From positions 62,001 to 126,000 of the forward strand of contig NZ_JABXYK010000002.1 of assembly GCF_013378445.1 (NCBI RefSeq): a DNA stretch of 64,000 bases, given 5' to 3'. The stretch is from Mycoplana rhizolycopersici. Lineage in GTDB: Bacteria > Pseudomonadota > Alphaproteobacteria > Rhizobiales > Rhizobiaceae. The notes under the pieces are model-generated. The model did not search any database. It worked only from the letters and a program-made list of their open reading frames with translations, and had not been told where the DNA came from. The translations under genes were made by a program, and so were the position numbers. Positions 33,652 through 45,850 of the stretch are shown here, in pieces. Numbering within the stretch: position 1 is the stretch's first letter; each line of letters begins with the position of its first letter.

Positions 33652-35639
33652 TCATCGAAATCGGGCATTACGCGCTGATCCTCGTGCTGGCGACATCGAT
33701 CGTCCAGTCGCTGCTGCCGCTGGCCGGCACGCTCAGGAACGATCCCGCGCTGATGGCGGTGGCGCCTGCGGCGGCGACCGCCGGATTCCTGCTGACGCTC
33801 TTTTCCTTCTTTGTCCTGACTTTCGCCTACGTCACTTCGGACTTTTCGGTGCGGAACGTCTGGGAAAACTCTCATTCGCTGAAGCCGATGATCTACAAGG
33901 TCTCCGGCGTATGGGGGAACCACGAAGGTTCGATGATGCTGTGGCTGCTGATTCTCGCCTTCTTCAGCGCGCTGGTGGCGACTTTCGGCGGCAATCTTCC
34001 CGACCGGCTGAAGGCGAACGTGCTGGCCGTGCAGGGCTGGATCACAGCCGCCTTCGCGCTCTTCATCCTTTTGACCTCCAACCCGTTCCTGCGTCTCGAT
34101 CCGGCACCGGGCGAAGGCAAGGACCTCAATCCGATCCTGCAGGACGTCGGCCTGGCGATCCATCCGCCGCTTTTGTATCTCGGCTATGTCGGTTTCTCCG
34201 TCTGCTTTTCCTTCGCGATCGCCGCGCTGATCGACGGGCGCATCGATGCGGCCTGGGCCCGCTGGGTGCGGCCGTGGGCGCTGATGGCCTGGAGCTTCCT
34301 GACGGCCGGTATCGCCATGGGTTCCTACTGGGCCTATTACGAACTCGGCTGGGGCGGCTGGTGGTTCTGGGATCCGGTTGAAAACGCCTCCTTCATGCCG
34401 TGGCTGGCGGGCACGGCACTCCTGCATTCGGCGCTGGTGATGGAAAAGCGCGAGGCGCTGAAGATCTGGACGGTGCTGCTCGCGATCCTGACCTTCTCGC
34501 TGTCGCTGCTCGGAACCTTCCTCGTGCGCTCCGGCGTGCTGACTTCTGTTCATGCATTTGCCACCGACCCGACCCGCGGCGTCTTTATTCTTGCGATCCT
34601 GATCGTCTTCATCGGCGGGGCCCTGTCGCTCTTCGCCTTTCGCGCGCCGGCGCTGAAGGCAGGCGGGCTGTTCGCGCCGATGTCTCGCGAGGGCGCGCTG
34701 GTCTTCAACAACCTGATCCTGACGACGGCGGCCGCCACGGTGCTGACCGGCACGCTCTATCCGCTGGTGCTCGAATCTCTTACCGGCGAAAAGATCTCGG
34801 TCGGCGCGCCGTTCTTCAACATGACGTTCGGACTGCTGATGGTGCCGCTTCTGCTGGCCGTACCGTTCGGACCGCTGCTCGCGTGGAAACGCGGCGACAT
34901 TCTCGCCGCCGGGCAACGCCTCTTCGCCGCCGTCGGCGTCGGGCTGGCACTGGCGGCGATCGTCCAGTGGATGCATGGCGGCGGGCCGGTGCTTGCCTAT
35001 TTCGGCCTCGCGCTCGGCTTCTACATGCTGGCCGGATCGGTCACCGACCTGGCGCTGCGGGCAGGCGTCGGCAAGGTCAGCGCGGGCATTGCCCGCAAGC
35101 GCCTGTTCGGCCTGCCGGGATCGGCCTTCGGCACTGCGCTCGCCCATTTCGGCGTGGGCGTAACCGTGATCGGCGTCGTCGCCGTCACCGCATTCGAGAC
35201 CGAGCACGTCGTCGAGATGAAGCCCGGCGCCACGGTTTCCGCCGGCGGATATACGCTGACCTTCGATGGCATTCGGCAGGGGCGCGGACCCAACTATACC
35301 GAGGAGAGCGGGCATTTCAGCATTTCCCGCGGCGGGGTCAAGACGAGCGAGGTCTGGTCTTCGAAGCGGCTCTATACGGCGCGGCGGATGCCGACGACCG
35401 AGGCCGGCATCCGCACCTTCGGGCTCAGCCAGCTCTATGTGTCGCTGGGTGATCATATGGGCGACGGCGGCATCGTCGTTCGCGTCTGGTGGAAACCGAT
35501 GATCCTGTGCATCTGGCTTGGCGCCCTGATCATGATGGCCGGCGGCGCCGTGTCGCTGTTCGACCGCCGCCTGAGGATAGGTGCACCGCAGGGCGCGCGC
35601 ACAACGAAGGCAGCCGCGCGCCTGGAGGCAGCGGAATGA
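33648..35639 (+). CDS. ccmF: Haem lyase subunit CcmF/CycK
   Basis: A 663-residue polytopic protein that joins haem to apocytochrome c. Many hydrophobic segments are evident. The tryptophan-rich WWD signature is [13 protein letters not shown] at about residues 234-246, preceded by [10 protein letters not shown] and [12 protein letters not shown], both with conserved His. Part of the four-gene maturation operon with ATGA overlaps on both sides. Confidence 0.96.
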   Translation: MIIEIGHYALILVLATSIVQSLLPLAGTLRNDPALMAVAPAAATAGFLLTLFSFFVLTFAYVTSDFSVRNVWENSHSLKPMIYKVSGVWGNHEGSMMLWLLILAFFSALVATFGGNLPDRLKANVLAVQGWITAAFALFILLTSNPFLRLDPAPGEGKDLNPILQDVGLAIHPPLLYLGYVGFSVCFSFAIAALIDGRIDAAWARWVRPWALMAWSFLTAGIAMGSYWAYYELGWGGWWFWDPVENASFMPWLAGTALLHSALVMEKREALKIWTVLLAILTFSLSLLGTFLVRSGVLTSVHAFATDPTRGVFILAILIVFIGGALSLFAFRAPALKAGGLFAPMSREGALVFNNLILTTAAATVLTGTLYPLVLESLTGEKISVGAPFFNMTFGLLMVPLLLAVPFGPLLAWKRGDILAAGQRLFAAVGVGLALAAIVQWMHGGGPVLAYFGLALGFYMLAGSVTDLALRAGVGKVSAGIARKRLFGLPGSAFGTALAHFGVGVTVIGVVAVTAFETEHVVEMKPGATVSAGGYTLTFDGIRQGRGPNYTEESGHFSISRGGVKTSEVWSSKRLYTARRMPTTEAGIRTFGLSQLYVSLGDHMGDGGIVVRVWWKPMILCIWLGALIMMAGGAVSLFDRRLRIGAPQGARTTKAAARLEAAE

Positions 35640-36118
35640 TACGCAAGCTTTTTCTTGCCGCTGTCTTTGTCCTGAGCGCCATCCCGGCACTTGCCGTCAA
35701 CCCGGACGAAGTGTTGTCCGATCCGGCGCTGGAGGCGCGCGCGCGCGCGTTGTCGGCGCAGCTGCGCTGCATGGTCTGCCAGAACCAGTCGATCGACGAT
35801 TCCAACGCCGAGCTTGCCCGCGACCTGAGGCTCCTCGTGCGCGAGCGGATCTCGGGTGGAGACAGCGACGAGGCTGTGATCGAATATGTCGTCTCGCGCT
35901 ATGGCGAGTTCGTGCTGCTCAAGCCGCGGCTGAAGCCGGAGACGCTTTTGCTGTGGGGCGCGCCGATCGTCCTTTTCCTGGGCGGGGCGATCGCGATGGC
36001 CCTGTTCGTCCGTCGCCGTTCCGGACAGGCCGTCGGCGAGCCGTTGACGGCGGACGAGAAGACGGCGCTGGAGCGGATCGTGGGGACGGATCGGCCGGAC
36101 GGAAGGGCCGGTTCATAA
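35636..36118 (+). CDS. ccmH: Apocytochrome c thiol reductase CcmH/CycL
   Basis: A 160-residue protein with a signal peptide (cut near ALAVNP), the redox motif [10 protein letters not shown] at about 42-51 and a membrane segment at about 103-125. It keeps apocytochrome c cysteines reduced for haem attachment. The ATG overlaps the ccmF stop (ATGA). Last gene of the operon; degP follows after 133 bases. Confidence 0.95.
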   Translation: MIRKLFLAAVFVLSAIPALAVNPDEVLSDPALEARARALSAQLRCMVCQNQSIDDSNAELARDLRLLVRERISGGDSDEAVIEYVVSRYGEFVLLKPRLKPETLLLWGAPIVLFLGGAIAMALFVRRRSGQAVGEPLTADEKTALERIVGTDRPDGRAGS

Positions 36119-36251
36119 TAGCTGGGGCACCATACGCGCGATATTGCCAACATTACGAAAAATTCATGCCGCGGACAGTGCACCGTAATGTCCGAGGACC
36201 TATCTCTTGGTCATCGATCTCCAGTCGAGCCAACAGAGAAAAGGTTCTGCG

Positions 36252-37829
36252 ATGTCTAAACAAGTTTCCTTCCGTCCCTCTTTCAAGACGGTCCTGAAGA
36301 CCTCGACCGTTGCCGGTCTCGCCGCGCTGATGCTGGCGACGGGCATTCCGGCGCAGGTCGCCCAGTCGTTCGCCGAACCCGTCAAGGTGACGGCACCCCA
36401 GGTGGCAAGCTTCGGGGACGTTGTCGATGCGGTATCGCCGGCCGTCGTTTCCGTTCGCGTTCAGTCGGACGTCAAGCCCGTCTCCGACGACAGCAACAGC
36501 TTCGGCTTCAACTTCGGCGGCCGCGGTTTTGACGATCTTCCGGACGACCATCCGCTGAAGCGCTTTTTCCGCGAATTCGGCGGCCCGGACGGCGGCCCGC
36601 GTGCTGATCGCGGCCCCGGTCAGCGCCAGTTCGGCGACAAGGACGGTGGCAAGCGCAAGGGTCACCTGCGCCCGACCTCCCAGGGTTCCGGCTTCTTCAT
36701 TTCCGAAGACGGCTACATCGTCACCAACAACCACGTCGTTGACGACGGTGCCGCCTTCACGATCATCATGAACGACGGCACCGAGCTGGATGCGAAGCTG
36801 GTCGGCAAGGACAGCCGCACCGACCTCGCCGTGCTCAAGGTCGACAACAAGGACAACCGCAAGTTCACCTACGTCACCTTTGCCGACGACAGCAAGGTGC
36901 GCGTCGGGGACTGGGTCGTCGCCGTCGGCAACCCGTTCGGCCTCGGCGGTACGGTCACCGCCGGCATCATCTCGGCCCGTGGCCGCGACATCGGCTCCGG
37001 CCCCTATGACGACTACCTGCAGATCGACGCCGCCGTGAACCGGGGCAACTCGGGCGGCCCGGCTTTCGATCTGAATGGTCAGGTCGTCGGCATCAACACG
37101 GCAATCTTCTCGCCCTCGGGCGGCAACGTCGGCATCGCGTTTGCGATCCCCGCGTCGGTCGCAAAGGACGTGGTGTCCGACCTGATGAAGGATGGCAAGG
37201 TCGATCGCGGTTGGCTCGGCGTCCAGATCCAGCCGGTGACGAAGGACATCGCCGAATCGCTCGGCCTGGCAGAGGCCCAGGGTGCGCTGGTCGTCGAGCC
37301 GCAGGCAGGTTCGCCGGGTGAGAAGGCCGGTATCAAGAAGGGCGACGTGATCACCGCTCTTGACGGCGACACCATCAAGGACCCGCGCGACCTCGCAAAG
37401 CGTGTGGCCGCGGTCAAGCCCGGCACAAATGTCGAGCTTTCGGTCTGGCGCAACGGCAAGTCGGAGACCGTCAAGGTCGACATCGCCAAGCTCGAGGCTG
37501 ACAAGCAAGCGTCTTCCGAGCAGCAGTCTGCACCCGACCAGCAGCCGTCTGCCCAGGAAGAACTCGCCAGCCTCGGCATCTCCGTAATCCCGTCCGAAGA
37601 CGGCAACGGCGTCACCGTCGCCGCCGTGGACCCGGACTCCGACGCGAGCGATCGCGGTCTGAAGGAAGGCGACCGCATCACTTCGGTCAACAACCAGGAA
37701 ATCAAGTCGGCTGACGAAATCACGAAGGTCATCGAACAGGCACGCAAGGACGGTCGTTCCAAGGCGCTGTTCCAGGTGGAGACCGACAACGGCAGCCGCT
37801 TCCTCGCCCTGCCGATCGACCAGGGCTGA
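36252..37829 (+). CDS. degP: Do-family periplasmic serine protease DegP/HtrA
   Basis: Periplasmic chaperone-protease for misfolded envelope proteins. The 525-residue protein has a signal peptide (about 1-38), a trypsin-like domain with the catalytic His in VTNNHVVDD, Asp in SRTDLAVLKV and Ser in NRGNSGGPAF, and two PDZ domains (about 300-390 and 430-520). A Gly/Arg/Asp-rich linker with a GPGQRQFGDKDGGKRKG part precedes the protease core. AAAAGG seven bases before the ATG at 36252 fixes the start. A strong terminator follows. Confidence 0.95.
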   Translation: MSKQVSFRPSFKTVLKTSTVAGLAALMLATGIPAQVAQSFAEPVKVTAPQVASFGDVVDAVSPAVVSVRVQSDVKPVSDDSNSFGFNFGGRGFDDLPDDHPLKRFFREFGGPDGGPRADRGPGQRQFGDKDGGKRKGHLRPTSQGSGFFISEDGYIVTNNHVVDDGAAFTIIMNDGTELDAKLVGKDSRTDLAVLKVDNKDNRKFTYVTFADDSKVRVGDWVVAVGNPFGLGGTVTAGIISARGRDIGSGPYDDYLQIDAAVNRGNSGGPAFDLNGQVVGINTAIFSPSGGNVGIAFAIPASVAKDVVSDLMKDGKVDRGWLGVQIQPVTKDIAESLGLAEAQGALVVEPQAGSPGEKAGIKKGDVITALDGDTIKDPRDLAKRVAAVKPGTNVELSVWRNGKSETVKVDIAKLEADKQASSEQQSAPDQQPSAQEELASLGISVIPSEDGNGVTVAAVDPDSDASDRGLKEGDRITSVNNQEIKSADEITKVIEQARKDGRSKALFQVETDNGSRFLALPIDQG

Positions 37830-37848
37830 CCCGCACAGCTCGATCCCG

Positions 37849-37880
37849 GCGCCGCGAAATCGCAAGGTTTCGCGGCGCTT
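37849..37880 (+). terminator. Terminator after degP
   Basis: GCGCCGCGAAA (37849-37859) pairs perfectly with TTTCGCGGCGC (37868-37878) around an eight-base loop, just after the degP stop. Only two T residues follow, so it is a stable hairpin with a weak T-tract. Confidence 0.6.
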
Positions 37881-37963
37881 GCGTCGAAGACGAAAGACAA
37901 TTCGCGTTTCCGGAAGTCACAGGCAACCTGTCAAGCTCGCTATAACCCGTGTAAGGTTCATCC

Positions 37964-38647
37964 ATGAAGATACTGATTGTAGAAGATGATCTGGATGCAG
38001 CGGCCTACCTGACCAAGGCGTTTCGCGAGGCGGGGATCGTGTCCGATCACGCCAGCGATGGAGATAGCGGGCTGTTTCTTGCCACGGAGAATTCCTACGA
38101 CGCGCTCGTCGTCGACCGCATGCTGCCCCGGCGCGACGGCCTGTCGCTGATTTCCGAGTTGCGCGCTCGCGGCATTCATACGCCCGCCCTTATCCTTTCG
38201 GCATTGGGCCAGGTGGACGACCGGGTGACCGGCCTGCGCGCCGGCGGTGACGACTACCTGCCCAAGCCCTATGCTTTCAGCGAACTGCTGGCGCGTGTCG
38301 AGGTGCTCGGCCGGCGCAAGGGGACCCCCGAGCAGGACATGACCTACCGGGTCGGCGATCTCGAACTCGACCGGCTGGCGCATGTCGTGCGCCGCGGCGG
38401 CCGGGAGATACTGCTGCAGCCGCGCGAATTCCGCCTGCTCGAATATCTGATGAAGAATGCCGGCCAGGTGGTGACGCGCACCATGCTGCTCGAAAACGTC
38501 TGGGACTATCACTTCGATCCGCAGACCAACGTCATCGACGTGCATGTTTCTCGCCTGCGCTCCAAGATCGAGAAGGACTTCGACCAGCCCCTTTTGAGGA
38601 CGGTGCGGGGCGCCGGCTATATGATCAAGGACGAGGTATCCGCCTGA
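37964..38647 (+). CDS. OmpR-family response regulator
   Basis: A 227-residue regulator with phospho-acceptor D51 in ALVVDRMLP, the acidic pair at 8-9, K in YLPKPY, and a C-terminal winged helix ending LLRTVRGAGYMIK. Its stop is followed with no gap by the kinase ATG (TGA-ATG). Position after degP suggests envelope-stress sensing of the CpxR kind, but this is inference; rhizobial chromosomes keep the degP-regulator-kinase-glnE order. Confidence 0.88.
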   Translation: MKILIVEDDLDAAAYLTKAFREAGIVSDHASDGDSGLFLATENSYDALVVDRMLPRRDGLSLISELRARGIHTPALILSALGQVDDRVTGLRAGGDDYLPKPYAFSELLARVEVLGRRKGTPEQDMTYRVGDLELDRLAHVVRRGGREILLQPREFRLLEYLMKNAGQVVTRTMLLENVWDYHFDPQTNVIDVHVSRLRSKIEKDFDQPLLRTVRGAGYMIKDEVSA

Positions 38648-40066
38648 ATGCTGTCGGGAATGGCGACACTTTTCCGGACGACCGCGGTTCGCCTGTCCGG
38701 GCTCTACATCCTGCTGTTTGCCGCCTGCGCCGCATTCCTGGTCTTCTACGTCACATCGATGTCGGAAAACCTGCTGCGCCAGCAGATGCACGAGACCGTG
38801 CTCAGCGAGGTCGCCGAGATCCAGGACGTCTTCAACCGGGCCGGCATGAACGGTCTTCTGAGAACGCTGGAGCGTCGCGCCCGCCAGCCGGGTGCCAACC
38901 TCTATATCATCGCCAATCCCGCAGGCGAGATACTCGCCGGTAACGTGCTGTCCCTCCAGCCCGGCGTTCTGGACAGGGAGGGCTGGACCGAGACGCCCTT
39001 TCGCTACGAACGCTTCGGTGACGAAGGCAAGTCCGAGCGCCATGCCGCGCGCGCTGAGGTCTTCCTGCTATCCAACGGCCTGAAGATCCTGGTCGGCCGC
39101 GATCTCGGCGAGCCGGAGCACTTCCGCGGCCTGGTGCGCCAGGCGCTCGTCGTCGCCCTCGGCATCATGGGCATCGGCGCGCTGGCGATCTGGTATCTGA
39201 TCGGCCGCAACGCGCTGCGCCGCATGGACCGCATGTCGGACGCCAGCCAGCGTATCATGGACGGCGACCTCAGCCAGCGCCTGCCTGTCGGTCGCTCGGG
39301 CGACGAGTTCGACCGGCTTTCGGAATCCCTGAATTCCATGCTGGGGCGTATCGAGAAGCTGAATGAAGGCCTGCGGCAGGTCTCCGACAACATCGCCCAT
39401 GATCTCAAGACGCCGCTGGCACGGCTGCGCAACAAGGCCGAGGCGGCGCTTGCCGGCAAGACCACGCCAGCGGAGTACCGCGAGGCGCTTTCGGAGATGA
39501 TCGCGGAATCCGACCAGTTGATCCGTACCTTCAACGCACTTTTGATGATCTCGCGGGTCGAGGCGGGTTCGGCGGTCGCCGAAATGTTGCCTGTCGACCT
39601 GTCCCAGATCGTCTCCGACTGCGTCGAGCTGTACGAGCCGGCCGCCGAGGAGGCGGGTTTGGCCGTCACTGCCGATATCGCACCCGATATCCACATCACA
39701 GGCAATCGCGAACTGATCGGTCAGGCGCTCGGCAATCTCCTGGACAACGCGATCAAATATGCGGAGGGCGCTGCAGACGGCCGGATTTGCGTGCGTCTGG
39801 AACGCGAGGGCGAGGGGGCGGTCGTCTCCGTCTCCGACAACGGGCCCGGCATTCCCGCGGAAGAGCGCGCCAACGTGCTCAAGCGTTTCGTTCGTCTCGA
39901 CAAGAGCCGCAGCAAGCCGGGGACAGGCCTGGGCCTGTCGCTGGTGGAGGCGGTGATGGAGGTTCATCACGGCAGCCTCGTCCTCAGTGAAACCGGCGAG
40001 GGCATCGATGCCCACGGGCTGACGGCGACGATGCATTTTCCTGCTGCTATGCCGGCAAAGTCCTGA
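38648..40066 (+). CDS. Sensor histidine kinase partner of the preceding regulator
   Basis: A 472-residue inner-membrane kinase. Membrane segments lie at about 17-37 and 164-186, bounding a ~125-residue periplasmic domain. HAMP (IMDGDLSQRLPV) leads to H251 in NIAHDLKTPLARL, N box NLLDNAIKYA and G boxes SDNGPGIP and GTGLGLSLV. It begins directly at the regulator's stop codon. Stimulus unknown. Confidence 0.88.
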   Translation: MLSGMATLFRTTAVRLSGLYILLFAACAAFLVFYVTSMSENLLRQQMHETVLSEVAEIQDVFNRAGMNGLLRTLERRARQPGANLYIIANPAGEILAGNVLSLQPGVLDREGWTETPFRYERFGDEGKSERHAARAEVFLLSNGLKILVGRDLGEPEHFRGLVRQALVVALGIMGIGALAIWYLIGRNALRRMDRMSDASQRIMDGDLSQRLPVGRSGDEFDRLSESLNSMLGRIEKLNEGLRQVSDNIAHDLKTPLARLRNKAEAALAGKTTPAEYREALSEMIAESDQLIRTFNALLMISRVEAGSAVAEMLPVDLSQIVSDCVELYEPAAEEAGLAVTADIAPDIHITGNRELIGQALGNLLDNAIKYAEGAADGRICVRLEREGEGAVVSVSDNGPGIPAEERANVLKRFVRLDKSRSKPGTGLGLSLVEAVMEVHHGSLVLSETGEGIDAHGLTATMHFPAAMPAKS

Positions 40067-40242
40067 CGCCCGATCGCTGTTCGAATCCCCCGTCCGAATG
40101 GAATTTGCTGACAAATCAGCCGCTTTCTCTCCCGGGATCGGTTTTCGTCGCTCGCCTTGGCTGGTAGAGGAGGGAGAGGGGGCGTGGGCAGGGCGGTCTT
40201 GCCAGAGCCTGCACCGACAAGTCGACCCATCGGAGGAGAACC

Positions 40243-43200
40243 ATGAGGCTGACCGACGAAACGCGCCTGAGCGACATCTGTGCCTGCAAGGTCAGGCCGC
40301 TCAGCCAGACGGAGGTGAAGTCGGTGCTTTCCGACCTGAAGGATATCGCGCGCGACCGTCAGGACGTTGCCGACCTTTTGGGATCCGAGACGGTGCTGAA
40401 GGAGTTCGTCGTCGCTGCCTTTTCGCTTTCGCCGTTCCTGCGCGATACTGCTCGCGTCTCGCCGGAGCTTCTTTCCATTGCCATTGCCAGGCCGCTCCTC
40501 CCGGAGCTTCGCCAGGCCATTGCCGAGGCGCGCGGGGCATGGGACCCGGCGTTGAATGCCGACGTCTCCGAGGCGGCGGTCATGACGCGGCTGAGAAGGG
40601 CAAAGCGCAAGGTAGCATTCCTGACTGCGATGGCCGACCTTGCCAAGCTGATCGACGGGCGGCAGACGACAGCACTTCTCAGCGACCTGGCCGAGGCCGC
40701 GGTGTGCGCAGCGATGGATCACCTGCTGCTGTCGGCGGAAACGTCCGGCAAGGTAAAGCTGAAGGACAGCACGCGTCCCTCGGCCGGATCGGGCATGATC
40801 GTGCTGGGCATGGGCAAGCTCGGCGCCGGCGAACTCAATTACTCCTCCGACATCGACCTCGTTGTCTTCTTCGACCCGCAGGCCGAGATTGCGCTCGATC
40901 CGGGCGAGGCGACGGAGACCTTTGCAAGGCTCGTTCGGCGGCTGATCCGGATCATGCAGGAGCGGACGGCCGATGGCTACGTTTTCCGTACCGACCTCCG
41001 GCTGCGGCCGGATCCGGGCGCCACGCCGCTGGCGATCTCGTTCGATTCTGCCATGCTCTATTATGAAAGTCGCGGCCAGAACTGGGAGCGCGCCGCCTTC
41101 ATCAAGGCCAAGGCGATCGCCGGCGACATTCCCGCAGGGGAAGGCTTCCTGCGCGAGCTGACCCCCTTCGTCTTCCGCAAATATCTCGACTATGCCGCGA
41201 TTGCTGACATCCATTCGATCAAGCGCCAGATTCATGTCCACAAGGGGCATGGCGAAATCGCGGTCAAGGGCCACAACGTCAAGCTCGGCCGCGGCGGAAT
41301 TCGTGAAATCGAATTCTTCGTCCAGACCCAACAGTTGATCGCCGGCGGACGCATGCCCGCACTCAGGCTGCGCTCGACGGAGGCGATGCTGCAGGAACTG
41401 GCGCGGACGGGCTGGATCGACGCAGCGACCGCGACCGAACTGACCGAAGCCTACTGGTTCCTGCGCGACGTCGAGCACCGCATCCAGATGGTACGCGACG
41501 AACAGACCCATGTGCTTCCGGAGACCGAGGCCGACCTCAAGCGCATCGCCTTCATGATGGGCTTTGCCGATACGGCCGCATTCGCAGACGCGCTCGTCAC
41601 GGTGCTGAAGACCGTAGAACGCCGCTATGGAGACCTCTTCGAGCAGGAGGCAAAGCTTTCCACCGAAGGCGGAAACCTGGTCTTCACCGGGCAGCGGGAC
41701 GATCCCGACACGCTCGCCACCCTGCGCAAGCTGGGTTTTCAGCGGCCAGAAGCGATCTCGCAGACGATCCGCACCTGGCACTACGGGCGCTACCGCGCCA
41801 CCCAGTCCGTCGAGGCGCGCGAGCGTCTGACAGAGTTGACGCCGGAGCTTCTGAAGGTGTTCGGACAAAGCAAGCGTGCCGACGAGGCATTGCTGCGCTT
41901 CGATCACTTCCTTTCCGGCCTGCCGGCGGGAATCCAGCTGTTCTCGCTGCTTGGCAACAATCCCCGGCTGCTGTCGCTGATCGTCAACATCATGTCGTCC
42001 GCGCCGAGATTGGCTGAAATCATCGCCGCGCGCCCGCACGTCTTCGACGGCGTGCTCGATCCGCGCCTTCTGGCGGAACTGCCGACACGAACCTACCTGG
42101 CCGAGCGGATTGCGGCGTTCCTGTCCGGCGCGCGCCACTATGAGGAGGTGCTCGACCGGCTGCGCATCATTGCCGCCGAACAGCGCTTCCTGATCGGCAT
42201 CCGGCTGCTGACAGGCACGATCGGTGGCGCGCAGGCGGCACGCGCGTTCACACACGTTGCCGATCTGATCATCGAGGCGGCGCTTGCCGCCGTCCAGCGC
42301 GAGATCGAGGCCGCGCATGGTGTGTTCCCCGGCGGGCGCGTCGCAGTCCTCGGCATGGGCAAGCTCGGCAGTTTCGAGCTGACCGATGGTTCCGACGTCG
42401 ATCTCATCCTGCTCTACGACTACGAGGGGAATGCTGCCGCCGAATCGGACGGGCCCAAGCCATTGGATGCGACGCGCTACTTCGCCCGGATGACCCAGCG
42501 CCTGATAGCGGCGCTGTCGGCGCCCACCGCCGAGGGCGTGCTCTACGAGGTCGACATGCGGCTTCGCCCGTCGGGCAACAAGGGGCCGGTCGCGACGCGG
42601 ATTGCATCCTTCGCCAAATATCAGGAGGAGGAGGCCTGGACCTGGGAACACATGGCGCTGACCCGCGCGCGTGTCGTCTGCGGCGACGAGAGCCTTGCCC
42701 AGGAGGCGCGGAACACGATCGGCAAGCTGCTGGAACGAAAGCGCGATGTTTCGGCGATCGTGAAAGACGTGGCCGAAATGCGCGCCCTCATCGAGCAGGA
42801 GAAGGCCCCGAAGGACATCTGGGACCTGAAGCTTATCCCGGGCGGCCTGATCGACATCGAGTTCATCGCGCAGTTCCTGACGCTTGTCGGTCCCGCGCGC
42901 GGGGCCGAACTTCCCGCCGCCGCCATGCCGACCGGCGAGGCGCTGGCGATCGTCGCCCGCGGGCAGATGGACCCGAACAGCCTCGACACCATCCTGCAGG
43001 CGCTGCGGACCTATACGGAGATCTCCCAGATCGTCCGCCTCTGCATCGATGGCGCCTTCGATCCGAAGGATGCGCCGGCCGGCCTCGTCGACCTCGTCTG
43101 CCGGGCCGGCGATTGCCCGGACCTCAAGACGCTGGAGGCCGAGCTGCGCCGCCTATCGAAAGCGGTGCGGCGTATCTTCCAGGCGACGGTTGCTGCCTGA
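40243..43200 (+). CDS. glnE: Bifunctional glutamine synthetase adenylyltransferase/deadenylase GlnE
   Basis: Controls glutamine synthetase by adding or removing AMP in answer to PII. The 985-residue protein has two nucleotidyltransferase domains: GMGKLGAGELNYSSDIDLV near residue 200 (deadenylating half) and GMGKLGSFELTDGSDVDLIL near 718 (adenylylating half), each with the GS-x-D-x-D metal site. GGAGGAG lies just upstream of the ATG. It faces pleC, the two stops being 24 bases apart. The 176 bases before it hold only a small GCTGA/TCAGC hairpin (40108-40121). Confidence 0.96.
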   Translation: MRLTDETRLSDICACKVRPLSQTEVKSVLSDLKDIARDRQDVADLLGSETVLKEFVVAAFSLSPFLRDTARVSPELLSIAIARPLLPELRQAIAEARGAWDPALNADVSEAAVMTRLRRAKRKVAFLTAMADLAKLIDGRQTTALLSDLAEAAVCAAMDHLLLSAETSGKVKLKDSTRPSAGSGMIVLGMGKLGAGELNYSSDIDLVVFFDPQAEIALDPGEATETFARLVRRLIRIMQERTADGYVFRTDLRLRPDPGATPLAISFDSAMLYYESRGQNWERAAFIKAKAIAGDIPAGEGFLRELTPFVFRKYLDYAAIADIHSIKRQIHVHKGHGEIAVKGHNVKLGRGGIREIEFFVQTQQLIAGGRMPALRLRSTEAMLQELARTGWIDAATATELTEAYWFLRDVEHRIQMVRDEQTHVLPETEADLKRIAFMMGFADTAAFADALVTVLKTVERRYGDLFEQEAKLSTEGGNLVFTGQRDDPDTLATLRKLGFQRPEAISQTIRTWHYGRYRATQSVEARERLTELTPELLKVFGQSKRADEALLRFDHFLSGLPAGIQLFSLLGNNPRLLSLIVNIMSSAPRLAEIIAARPHVFDGVLDPRLLAELPTRTYLAERIAAFLSGARHYEEVLDRLRIIAAEQRFLIGIRLLTGTIGGAQAARAFTHVADLIIEAALAAVQREIEAAHGVFPGGRVAVLGMGKLGSFELTDGSDVDLILLYDYEGNAAAESDGPKPLDATRYFARMTQRLIAALSAPTAEGVLYEVDMRLRPSGNKGPVATRIASFAKYQEEEAWTWEHMALTRARVVCGDESLAQEARNTIGKLLERKRDVSAIVKDVAEMRALIEQEKAPKDIWDLKLIPGGLIDIEFIAQFLTLVGPARGAELPAAAMPTGEALAIVARGQMDPNSLDTILQALRTYTEISQIVRLCIDGAFDPKDAPAGLVDLVCRAGDCPDLKTLEAELRRLSKAVRRIFQATVAA

Positions 43201-43224
43201 TTTCTCGCCGAGGCGGGGCGTCCG

Positions 43225-45573
<2,349 letters not shown>

Positions 45574-45850
45574 GTCCAATACCCTGTTTCTTCTGGTGAT
45601 TCGGAAATGCCGCATCCGAATCTAAGCTAATGAATCATTCGCGATTCGCCTTGTCCAGAGGAAACGGTAAAACTTTGTTAACCATTTCTTGCGGGTGCAA
45701 AGTAGCACTTGCCGGTGGCGGGCGGCGCATGCGCCTCGCAGGCGTTGCGATCGGGGTAGGGGGAAAGGTGGCATCGGGCTGCCGCCCGGCCAGAACAAGT
45801 CCCGGCAGGCAACAAGCCTTTATCAGGAATGGAGCGAAGGGCCGTAGCCC

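Noticed and set aside
33576-35690. 704-codon antisense frame over ccmF
   Set aside because: Hydrophilic shadow of a membrane-protein gene with clear CcmF motifs on the + strand.
39967-42651. 894-codon open frame antisense to glnE
   Set aside because: glnE on the other strand is unmistakable; the antisense product has no family motif.
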